Part shown: positions 42,631-50,020 of the stretch, piece after piece
Position numbering within the stretch: the first letter of the stretch is position 1
How the letters are laid out: the number at the start of each line of letters is the position of its first letter
Source: Clostridiaceae bacterium DTU059
Lineage (GTDB): Bacteria; Bacillota; Clostridia; DSM-8532
Direction: 5' to 3'
Assembly: GCA_001512555.1 (NCBI GenBank)
Contig: LFSK01000160.1
Coordinates: 12,627-63,869, forward strand
DNA length: 51,243 nucleotides
Notes under the pieces: generated by a model
Seen by the model: the letters and a program-made list of their open reading frames with translations, nothing else
The model's database searches: none
Told to the model about the DNA's origin: nothing
Program-made: the position numbers and the translations under genes

Positions 42631-44570
42631 TTATTTACAGTTCAGATGTAGGTGGATTTAAAAAGGATATTTTTGAAGGGCGTCTGATAGATACACTAGA
42701 TCGGCAAATAGCTCGAAGCTATAAGGCTTCTAGTTATAATGAACGATTGTCATGGCAGAACTCGCTTCACTTCATGAACACGATTATCACAAACTCAAAC
42801 TTACCAAACAATGCTGGTGTTGCGATTGAGTACATGATTCCAACGACTTCAAAACGAATAGACTTTTTATTAAGTGGATACAATGATGAAGGCCAACCTA
42901 ATGTTGTTGTTATTGAGTTGAAGCAGTGGAGCAGTCTTGAGGCATCAACTGAATCCCCTGAACTTGTAAAGGTATATCTTAATGGCGGCCTGCGGGATTG
43001 TCCACATCCTAGTTATCAAGCATGGTCCTATACAACTTTATTGAAAGATTATAATTCATCCATTCAAGACGGCAGTATCGTCCTGCACCCATGCGCATAC
43101 CTGCATAATTATATTTCAGAGCCGGATGATCCTCTGCGTGCAGAAAACTTCACAGAACTCTTAAAGGAGAGTCCATTTTTTGATCAGCATGATGGCCGTA
43201 AGCTTTGTGATTTTATTAATAAGTTTATTAGAAAAGGCGATCATCGGAAGATCCTATATTATATCGATAACGGCCGTATCCGCCCGTCAAAATCCTTGCA
43301 GGACAACCTATTGGCAATGCTGAAGGGTAATGATGCCTTTGTTATGATTGACGATCAAAAGGTCGTTTATGAAAATGCAATTGCAATGGCAGAGAAGACA
43401 AGGCGTGATCACAGAAAGCGGGTCATGATTGTTGAAGGGGGACCAGGGACTGGGAAAAGTGTGTTAGCTATAAATTTACTGGCGGAATTGACAAACAGAA
43501 ATATGGTAGCACAGTATATCACGAAGAATTCTGCTCCGCGAAACGTTTATAAGACTAAACTCAAGGGTAATCGCCTTATGAATTCAGTTGATAATCTATT
43601 TAAGAATTCCAGTTGTTATTACGATGTACCAGATAATACGATTGATGTTGCTATTGTTGATGAGGCGCATCGTTTGAATGCCAAGTCGGGGTTTTATGGG
43701 AATCAAGGCGAAAACCAAGTAATGGAGATTATCAAAGCCAGTAAGTGCTCAGTTTTCTTTGTTGATGACCACCAGATAATCAGTCTAAAGGATATTGGTC
43801 AGAGCGAAGAAATCAGAAAACAGGCAAAACGTCTGGGTGCCATTATTTTGGAGGAATGCCTTCAATCTCAATTTAGATGTAATGGCTCAGACGGTTATAT
43901 AGCATGGCTTGAAGATGTATTGCAGATTCGTGAGACAGCAAACAAGTATTTCGATCTGGATTATGACTTTGATGTAGTTGAATCGCCTCATGACCTGCTG
44001 AAATGGGTGATTGAAAATAATGGCAATAATAAGGCACGTGTAATTGCAGGCTATTGTTGGGATTGGCCTACAAAGACAAGGAATGTTAGGGGCTTTCACG
44101 ATATCATCATTCCGGAGCATAACTTTGGGATGAGCTGGAATCTCGAAAATGATATTTGGGCAATTGAACCGAACTCCGTGAATGAAGCCGGCTGTATTCA
44201 TACTTCTCAGGGTCTCGAATTTGAATACGTTGGCGTTATCATTGGTCCTGATATGTACTTCGATGGAACGAATGTATGCACCGATGCAAATAAGCGTGCT
44301 TCTACAGATCAGTCGCTTAAAGGCCTGAAGAAACTAGCAAAAACTAATCCTGAGCTGGCGGAGAAACGTGCAGATTTGATTATCAGAAATACTTATCGTA
44401 CCCTTTTGACACGTGGCTTGAAGGGATGCCGGGTGTTTTGTACTGATACTGCGCTTGGCGAATACATCAAAAGTAGAATGAAGGAACAATATAAGGTACT
44501 CATGCACTCCGTGCCAGAACCTATGTCTCTTAAGGCAGCTGAGGATTCTGCTCCATATGAGTCTGATTAG
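42627..44570 (+). CDS. PD-(D/E)XK nuclease fused to DUF2075 helicase-like ATPase
   Basis: 647 aa. The N-terminal ~110 residues contain a nuclease-like core with Asp79 (KRIDFLLSG), then Glu97 and Lys99 (VVVIELKQW), the D...ExK arrangement of PD-(D/E)XK enzymes. From about 265 on is an SF1-like DUF2075 ATPase (Schlafen group 3 relation): Walker A GGPGTGKS at 271-278, Walker B VAIVDEAH at 341-348, a Q-motif-like LQSQFRCNGSDGYI, SQGLEFEYVGVIIG, and the end NTYRTLLTRGLKGC. It is predicted to be a nuclease-coupled nucleic-acid translocase, probably of antiviral use. The partner is the MazG-like enzyme. Function is inferred. Confidence 0.85.
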   Translation: MIIYSSDVGGFKKDIFEGRLIDTLDRQIARSYKASSYNERLSWQNSLHFMNTIITNSNLPNNAGVAIEYMIPTTSKRIDFLLSGYNDEGQPNVVVIELKQWSSLEASTESPELVKVYLNGGLRDCPHPSYQAWSYTTLLKDYNSSIQDGSIVLHPCAYLHNYISEPDDPLRAENFTELLKESPFFDQHDGRKLCDFINKFIRKGDHRKILYYIDNGRIRPSKSLQDNLLAMLKGNDAFVMIDDQKVVYENAIAMAEKTRRDHRKRVMIVEGGPGTGKSVLAINLLAELTNRNMVAQYITKNSAPRNVYKTKLKGNRLMNSVDNLFKNSSCYYDVPDNTIDVAIVDEAHRLNAKSGFYGNQGENQVMEIIKASKCSVFFVDDHQIISLKDIGQSEEIRKQAKRLGAIILEECLQSQFRCNGSDGYIAWLEDVLQIRETANKYFDLDYDFDVVESPHDLLKWVIENNGNNKARVIAGYCWDWPTKTRNVRGFHDIIIPEHNFGMSWNLENDIWAIEPNSVNEAGCIHTSQGLEFEYVGVIIGPDMYFDGTNVCTDANKRASTDQSLKGLKKLAKTNPELAEKRADLIIRNTYRTLLTRGLKGCRVFCTDTALGEYIKSRMKEQYKVLMHSVPEPMSLKAAEDSAPYESD

Positions 44571-44603
44571 AAAAAAGAGGCTATATCAAAGGAAGTTAGT
44601 TGA

Positions 44604-44681
44604 CGCATTGACCAAACGGCTGAAAGTTTATTTTACAGTACACCAAAAGAGGCTGTGTTTAAGGCTTTGGGTGTAGAATAA
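44604..44681 (+). other. Coding remnant in the gap between the two island modules
   Basis: After a TGA, a 25-codon open stretch reads RIDQTAESLFYSTPKEAVF and ends ...LGVE-stop. It has no start codon and looks like the C-terminus of a lost gene (DNA-binding antitoxin tails often end in a similar way). The rest of 44571-44728 has no feature apart from the ribosome site of the next gene. Confidence 0.3.
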
Positions 44682-44728
44682 AAAATGGTAAATAAAATAA
44701 TATCATTATATTGTGGAAGGGGAGCTTA

Positions 44729-45922
44729 ATGGCTCAGAATCGCGCATATATAAATAAAGAAACTCTTGCCTTTATTTGCTCGCAGATTGGTGTTTCTGTA
44801 TCCTTTCTTGCGCAGAAAACAAGATATAAAGAAGAACAGATAAGATCTTGGTTGGATGAAACTAATGATGATCTTCCAACGTTTACTCAAGCTAAATCTA
44901 TCGCAAAGGTATTACGAATCCCTTTTGCTGGATTGTATATGCGGAAGGAGAACGTACCAATTAGGAGGCTTCCTTCATTTCGTAACTTAAGAACACTTCA
45001 AAATAGAGTTACATTGGATGACAGTTTATTGAATATTGCAATTGCAGAACTTATTCGTTACCATAACTTTTTATCATCTTCAGAATCAGATTTAGGTATT
45101 TCAAGTATACCTCCTTTATTGCCAATTATATCGGATTCAGCAAGTGTAATTGATTATGCGACAACAATAAGGACATTCTATGATATAAAACTAGCCGATC
45201 AACTTCGATTGAAGTCTCCCAGACAATTTTACTTATATGTTCGTCAAAAAATAGAGAATAAAGGTATATTTATACACTGTTTTACTGGAGTAGATGTGGA
45301 AATAGCTCGAGGGATATCTATTTATAATGAAGCAACTCCTATTATTGGTATTAATGATAAAGACAGATATCCGGCAAAAACTTTTTCAATGATTCACGAA
45401 TTGGTGCACATCATAAAACGTCAGTCGACACTTTGTAATGAGATGTATGCTTCATTTACTTCTTCAAGGGAGGAGGTCTTCTGTAATGCTGTTGCCGGGG
45501 AAGTTCTTGTTCCAGAAGCTTCACTGCATACATATCTGACTGCAAACAATATAACTGGGTTTAATTTAGATAATATTGAGAAAGCTGCAAAGAGATTTAA
45601 TATAAGTAAAGAAGTAATTATTAGACGTCTATTTGATACGAAAAAACTTACTAAAGATGAGTATGATACTTTTGCTAATGAGATACTTCATAGATTTTTA
45701 CAAGAGCGGGAAAATGAAAAAATTGCTCGTCAAGAAGGACATGGAAAGCCAATAATAAGAAGCATAAGTCGTGAAGCTATTGATAAATGTAGTCCATCAA
45801 TATGCAAGATATTACTTATCGGTTATAACGAAGGATATTTCAGCAGACAGGAGGTTTCTGGCTTTCTCGGAATAAAGGAAAGATATATTCCGGAGTTCTT
45901 TTCGGAGGTGGTTAGATGGTAG
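44729..45922 (+). CDS. XRE-like and ImmA/IrrE metalloprotease protein
   Basis: 397 aa from ATG 44729, with GGAAGGGGAG upstream. The N-terminal ~70 residues look like a divergent XRE helix-turn-helix (VSVSFLAQKTRYKEEQIRSW). The ImmA/IrrE zinc peptidase domain has HELVH at 223-227 (FSMIHELVHIIKR) and a Glu ligand at about 249 (REEVFCNAVAGEVLVP). Such proteins cleave or sequester a repressor or toxin. The last 7 bp overlap the PIN gene, the classic arrangement of a toxin pair in which the protease-HTH protein controls the PIN-type toxin. Confidence 0.85.
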   Translation: MAQNRAYINKETLAFICSQIGVSVSFLAQKTRYKEEQIRSWLDETNDDLPTFTQAKSIAKVLRIPFAGLYMRKENVPIRRLPSFRNLRTLQNRVTLDDSLLNIAIAELIRYHNFLSSSESDLGISSIPPLLPIISDSASVIDYATTIRTFYDIKLADQLRLKSPRQFYLYVRQKIENKGIFIHCFTGVDVEIARGISIYNEATPIIGINDKDRYPAKTFSMIHELVHIIKRQSTLCNEMYASFTSSREEVFCNAVAGEVLVPEASLHTYLTANNITGFNLDNIEKAAKRFNISKEVIIRRLFDTKKLTKDEYDTFANEILHRFLQERENEKIARQEGHGKPIIRSISREAIDKCSPSICKILLIGYNEGYFSRQEVSGFLGIKERYIPEFFSEVVRW

Positions 45923-46413
45923 ATAATGAAAACTATGAACAACTAATGTTGATTAAACCACCTTATCGCTACATAATTGATACTTGTTCAATACTATCTC
46001 AAAAGTCAAACGAACCTTATAGAAGAACTGTTTATAAAACTCTTTGGGATAATATTGATCTTATGGTTCAAAACAAGATAATAATTACATGTAGTGCAAT
46101 AAAAGATGAGATTGAGGATGAAGAAATCATTACTTGGTTGCAATTTAATAAATGTGAAATATTAGATGCTGACATAGAAATCCAGCGCAATGTTGCAAGA
46201 ATTGTGAATGAGCACCCGGAATTACTCAATTTTGCTAATATGAAATCATCAGGGGACGCGTTTCTCATCGCCACTGCAATGAAATATGAAATTTCTATAA
46301 TAACTGAAGAAAGCAAAGGTAAACTAAAGAAAATTCCTAAAATTTGCGAAGCATATGACATTCCTTGTTACAGTATAACTGAGATGGCTGAAAAAGAGGG
46401 ATGGATTTTTTAA
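45916..46413 (+). CDS. DUF4411 PIN-like nuclease, probable toxin
   Basis: 165 aa, overlapping the preceding gene by 7 bp. PIN-fold acidic residues: Asp22 in YIIDTCSIL, acidic residues near 64-65 in AIKDEIEDEE, Asp114 in SSGDAFLIATAM and Glu131/132 in IITEES. DUF4411 genes recur next to XRE-ImmA/IrrE genes and were proposed as a toxin-antitoxin type by genome surveys. Expected activity is RNA cleavage. The active-site set looks complete. Confidence 0.85.
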   Translation: MVDNENYEQLMLIKPPYRYIIDTCSILSQKSNEPYRRTVYKTLWDNIDLMVQNKIIITCSAIKDEIEDEEIITWLQFNKCEILDADIEIQRNVARIVNEHPELLNFANMKSSGDAFLIATAMKYEISIITEESKGKLKKIPKICEAYDIPCYSITEMAEKEGWIF

Positions 46414-46441
46414 TTTACATGTAAAGTGCGAGGAGGATAAA

Positions 46442-46715
46442 TTGGTATCAAGAAAACAACTTTTTTGAATCGGATTTTTGTATTGTAGCAATCCGAAATA
46501 CTATCAATATATTTGAACTTGTTAATGCTGTAAGAAGCGACCATAGCGCCGCTCATCCTAATGAGATCCTCAATAAAACTGAAGCTGAATATGTTGTGCG
46601 TATTATTGCTGATACTCTATCCTTTATTAGCAAAATTAAAAATTTAAAAGATTATGAAAGTAAATCTGATAATTCTGATATGTTCGATTATGATATAGAT
46701 GATTTACCTTTTTAG
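46442..46715 (+). pseudogene. HEPN-like gene broken by a frameshift in a T6 run
   Basis: A TTG at 46442 has AGGAGG 5 nt upstream but stops at TGA after eight codons (MVSRKQLF). Removing one T from the run at 46461-46466 joins it to an 82-codon frame that ends TAG at 46715. The joined ~90-residue product contains VAIRNTINIFELVNAVRSDH and continues SAAHPNEIL, with the HEPN signature R31-x6-H38, and ends in an acidic DYDIDDLPF tail. HEPN proteins are RNases of toxin and abortive-infection systems. The TTT-TGA context could permit a +1 frameshift as in prfB, so it may not be dead. Family assignment is tentative. Confidence 0.55.
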
Positions 46716-47110
46716 CTTATTTATCGACGCTGTATTAGCATATTGAAGGCTGATATATATCCTGTTACGGTTACTGAGTCGGGATACATGCTTCAAATAC
46801 ATGAGTTAGATATTTATAAGCATAGCATGTTCATATGTATGAAATTGAGATCAACCCATTGATCAGCAAGGGAACTACTGAAATAGACAAAACACCCGAT
46901 CTCAGGGCTGACTGAACAAAATGTGGATGACCAAAAGATGTATGAGCAGGCAAAACGAAACCTTCTAAAGAATAAGTAGAGACACATACAGCACTATGGG
47001 GACACCAAAAGATCAGTCGTTCGGGAAATCCTTAAAGCGGGTCTGTTCAAACAATCCCTGAATAAAAATTCAATAAAGGTACCCTTTCCTTTTCAAATTC
47101 CATTAATAAG
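46716..47110. other. Gene-free stretch with decayed coding traces
   Basis: No intact gene. Short open pieces such as VDDQKMYEQAKRNLLKNK (around 46920-46980) read like remnants but are broken by stops. The stretch marks the right end of the AT-rich island before the kor promoter. Confidence 0.4.
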
Positions 47111-47119
47111 TGCTATAAT
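47091..47119 (+). promoter_or_regulatory. Possible promoter of the korDABC operon
   Basis: TATAAT (47114-47119) lies 45 bp before ATG 47164. The -35 (TTTCAA, 47091-47096, 17-bp spacer) is weak. Confidence 0.45.
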
Positions 47120-47163
47120 ATATAAAGTTGTGCAAGAAATCATTGAATGTAGAGGAGTTACAT

Positions 47164-47370
47164 ATGGCTAAAGTTACATTCAGGGAAGATCGGTGCAAGG
47201 GCTGCGGCCTGTGCATCCAAGTGTGCCCTAAAAAAATAATCCATGAAAACAGAGACAGAATCAACGCAAAAGGATATTTCCCGGCAGAGGTTGTGGAAAT
47301 GGACAAGTGTATCGGCTGTGCATTTTGCGCAACCATTTGTCCCGATTGCGTTATCAAGGTTGAGAAGTGA
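47164..47370 (+). CDS. korD: 2-Oxoacid:ferredoxin oxidoreductase, delta (ferredoxin) subunit
   Basis: 68 aa from ATG 47164, with GAGGAG upstream. Two [4Fe-4S] motifs: CKGCGLCIQVCPKKII and CIGCAFCATICPDCVI. It passes electrons from the TPP-bound intermediate to ferredoxin. It starts the operon delta-alpha-beta-gamma, the order seen for KorDABC/VorDABC in Clostridia. Confidence 0.92.
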   Translation: MAKVTFREDRCKGCGLCIQVCPKKIIHENRDRINAKGYFPAEVVEMDKCIGCAFCATICPDCVIKVEK

Positions 47371-47384
47371 GGAGGGAACCGGGA

Positions 47385-48443
47385 ATGGGAGAAAGACTTC
47401 TGATGAAAGGCAATGAGGTTATTGCGGAGGCCGCAATCCGTGCGGGATGCCGCCACTATTTCGGTTATCCCATCACACCTCAGACAGAGATTGCACATTA
47501 CATGGCAAAGAAGATGCCGAAGGTTGGAGGCGTATTCCTCCAGGCTGAGAGTGAGGTGTCTGCCATTAACATGGTATATGGCGCCGCCTCAACAGGCAAA
47601 CGGGTTATGACCTCATCGTCAAGCCCGGGGATAAGCCTTAAGCAGGAAGGTATATCCTATGCTTCGGGAGCACAGCTGCCAGCAGTTATTGTTAACATCA
47701 TGCGCGGAGGGCCCGGGCTGGGAGGAATCCAACCATCCCAGAGCGACTATTTCCAGGCCACCAAGGGCGGCGGCCATGGTGATTATCATTTGATCGTTCT
47801 TGCGCCTTCAAGCGTTCAGGAGCTTTATGAACTGACAGTGGACGCCTTTAATCTGGCCGACCAGTACAGAATGGTTGCCATGATCCTTGGAGACGGTGTT
47901 TTGGGTCAGATGATGGAAGTGGTCAACTTCCGTGACGAAGAGCCCATTGTTAAGGTGGATAAGTCATGGGCTGCCTACGGACACGGCATGAAACGGGAGC
48001 ATAACACCGTCACATCCATCCATTTGGATCCTGCCGTATTGGAGCAATGGAACATAGCTTTGCAGGACAAGTACAAGATCATAAGCGAAAAGGAACAGCG
48101 CTTTGAGCTGTATAAATGCGACGATGCGGAGATTATCATAGTTGCCTATGGCTCTGTGGCGCGCATTGCAAAGAATGTTGTTCAGGTAGCAAGAGAGGAA
48201 GGCATCAAGGTTGGGCTTTTAAGACCCATCACCCTGTGGCCTTTCCCCACAAAAGCCTTTGAGCAGGTTATAGACAAGCCCAATGCTTTCCTCACTGTTG
48301 AGATGAGCTCGGGGCAGATGCTTGAGGATGTCATGCTTGCCGTGAAAGGAAGAAAGCCTGTTCACTTCACAGGAAGAATGGGCGGCATGATTCCAAAAGT
48401 GGACGATATCATGGCAAAGATCAGGGAGATCAGGGCCGATTAA
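47385..48443 (+). CDS. korA: 2-Oxoacid:ferredoxin oxidoreductase, alpha subunit (KorA/VorB)
   Basis: 352 aa from ATG 47385, with AGGAGGG upstream. It has the pyrimidine-binding and transketolase-like domains: YFGYPITPQTEIAHYMAKKM near the start, FLQAESEVSAINMVYGAA, and GGPGLGGIQPSQSDYFQATK. The C-terminal domain III follows (RPITLWPFPTKAFEQV). It forms the active site with the beta subunit for oxidative decarboxylation of 2-oxoglutarate or branched 2-oxoacids; which one cannot be told. It starts 15 bp after korD. Confidence 0.9.
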   Translation: MGERLLMKGNEVIAEAAIRAGCRHYFGYPITPQTEIAHYMAKKMPKVGGVFLQAESEVSAINMVYGAASTGKRVMTSSSSPGISLKQEGISYASGAQLPAVIVNIMRGGPGLGGIQPSQSDYFQATKGGGHGDYHLIVLAPSSVQELYELTVDAFNLADQYRMVAMILGDGVLGQMMEVVNFRDEEPIVKVDKSWAAYGHGMKREHNTVTSIHLDPAVLEQWNIALQDKYKIISEKEQRFELYKCDDAEIIIVAYGSVARIAKNVVQVAREEGIKVGLLRPITLWPFPTKAFEQVIDKPNAFLTVEMSSGQMLEDVMLAVKGRKPVHFTGRMGGMIPKVDDIMAKIREIRAD

Positions 48444-48471
48444 CGAGGATTTTGGAAAGGAGAGGTTGCAA

Positions 48472-49218
48472 ATGGCTGTTGTATTTGACAGGCCTCATGC
48501 TTTAGTAGATATACCCATGCACTACTGCCCCGGTTGCACCCACGGCATTGCCCACAGGCTGGTTGCCGAGGCACTGGACGAGCTGGATATAGAGGGAAGG
48601 ACTGTGGGGATTTCCTCAGTGGGATGCTCCTACAACAATTATTTCTATTTTAACTGTGACATGATACAGGCTGCCCACGGGCGCGCCCCTGCGGTTGCAA
48701 CGGGTGTGAAAAGGAGCCTGCCTGATAACATTGTATTTACATATCAAGGTGACGGCGACCTGGCTGCCATTGGTACGGCGGAGATCGTCCATGCTGCAGC
48801 AAGGGGGGAGAACATCACCGTCATTTTTATCAACAATACCATTTATGGAATGACATCGGGACAAATGGCACCCACCACCTTGCTGAATCAGGTTACAACC
48901 ACTACACCTTATGGAAGGGATGCTAAGGAACACGGAAACCCCATCAGGGTTTGCGAAATGCTTTCCACTCTGAAAGGTCCGGCATATATTGAGCGGGCGT
49001 CGCTCCATGATATAAAGCATATCAAGAAGGCGAAGGAAGCCGTCAAGAAGGCCTTCAAGGTTCAGATGGCAGGAAAGGGATTTTCGCTGGTTGAGCTTCT
49101 CTCCACCTGTCCCACCAACTGGGGTCTGGATCCTCTGGAATCCCTTGACCGTGTGAAGAGTGAGATGATGGAATACTATCCCCTTGGTGTGTTTGCGGGA
49201 AAGGATCTGGAGGTGTAG
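48472..49218 (+). CDS. korB: 2-Oxoacid:ferredoxin oxidoreductase, beta (TPP) subunit
   Basis: 248 aa from ATG 48472, with AAGGAGAGG upstream. Conserved MHYCPGCTHGIAHRLVAEAL, the GISSVGCSYNNYFYFNCD region, and the TPP-binding GDGDLAAIGTAEIVHAAARG followed by ITVIFINNTIYGMT. It binds thiamine diphosphate and magnesium. Adjacent to korA in the same operon; korC begins 3 bp after its stop. Confidence 0.92.
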   Translation: MAVVFDRPHALVDIPMHYCPGCTHGIAHRLVAEALDELDIEGRTVGISSVGCSYNNYFYFNCDMIQAAHGRAPAVATGVKRSLPDNIVFTYQGDGDLAAIGTAEIVHAAARGENITVIFINNTIYGMTSGQMAPTTLLNQVTTTTPYGRDAKEHGNPIRVCEMLSTLKGPAYIERASLHDIKHIKKAKEAVKKAFKVQMAGKGFSLVELLSTCPTNWGLDPLESLDRVKSEMMEYYPLGVFAGKDLEV

Positions 49219-49221
49219 TTT

Positions 49222-49755
49222 ATGTTTCTTCATGAAGTGATCATTGCAGGCTTTGGCGGCCAGGGCATCCTGTCTGCCGGAAGACTGATTGCCTATGCCG
49301 GAATGCTTGATGGCAGGGAAGTCTCCTTCCTTCCGTCCTATGGCCCCGAAATGCGCGGCGGAACGGCCAACTGTATGGTGGTTGTCTCGGATGAACCAAT
49401 AGCTTCACCGGTACTTAACAGCTGCACCGCGTTGATAGTGATGAATAATCCTTCTCTGGAGAAGTTTGAGAGCTATCTTAAAAAGGATGGTGTCCTGATT
49501 ACCGATAGTTCCCTGGTGCAGAAAAAGCCTGTGAGGGATGACATCCGAAGCTTTGAGCTTCCTGCCACTCTAATGGCCACTGATGCTGGCAACAAGGCGT
49601 TTTCGAATATCTATCTGATCGGAAAGCTTATCAAGGAGACAGGCATTATCACGCCAGAGAGCTTTGAAAAGGCCCTATATGGCGTGTTGTCCAAAAGTAA
49701 GCATTATCTGATTCCCCAGGAGATGGAAGCCTTGAAAGCGGGAATGGATTATTAA
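49222..49755 (+). CDS. korC: 2-Oxoacid:ferredoxin oxidoreductase, gamma subunit
   Basis: 177 aa, the pyruvate/ketoisovalerate oxidoreductase gamma fold. N-terminal EVIIAGFGGQGILSAGRLIA and SFLPSYGPEMRGGTANCMVV, then the coenzyme A binding region (ATDAGNKAFSNIYLIGKLIK). It completes the complex. A terminator follows at 49769-49796. Confidence 0.92.
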   Translation: MFLHEVIIAGFGGQGILSAGRLIAYAGMLDGREVSFLPSYGPEMRGGTANCMVVVSDEPIASPVLNSCTALIVMNNPSLEKFESYLKKDGVLITDSSLVQKKPVRDDIRSFELPATLMATDAGNKAFSNIYLIGKLIKETGIITPESFEKALYGVLSKSKHYLIPQEMEALKAGMDY

Positions 49756-49768
49756 TACGAAAACATTT

Positions 49769-49796
49769 AAAGGCTCTGCTAGGTCGGAGCCTTTTT
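49769..49796 (+). terminator. Terminator of the kor operon
   Basis: AAAGGCTC (49769-49776) pairs with GAGCCTTT (49787-49794), loop of 10 nt, then TTTTT at 49792-49796. Confidence 0.9.
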
Positions 49797-49875
49797 GATA
49801 TATGTGCGGGCATTTCAGTTTCTCTTAAAAATGGCACCCATAAATGGTCGTCGGATTTTCTAGGCATGGAAAGCA

Positions 49876-49905
49876 TTGACTTTTTATAAAAGTATGAAGT
49901 AGAAT
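49876..49905 (+). promoter_or_regulatory. Promoter of the SPFH gene
   Basis: TTGACT (49876-49881), 18-bp spacer, TAGAAT (49900-49905), about 115 bp before ATG 50021. Nothing else is seen in 49797-50020. Confidence 0.6.
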
Positions 49906-50020
49906 GATAACAGTATTTGTAAATAGAGCATCATTGTAGGCCGGTTCAGGCAGCCGGTCATTTTGATGCATGCAGTGCCGATAGCGTTAATATTGATAAT
50001 AATGATAAGGAGATGGGCTT

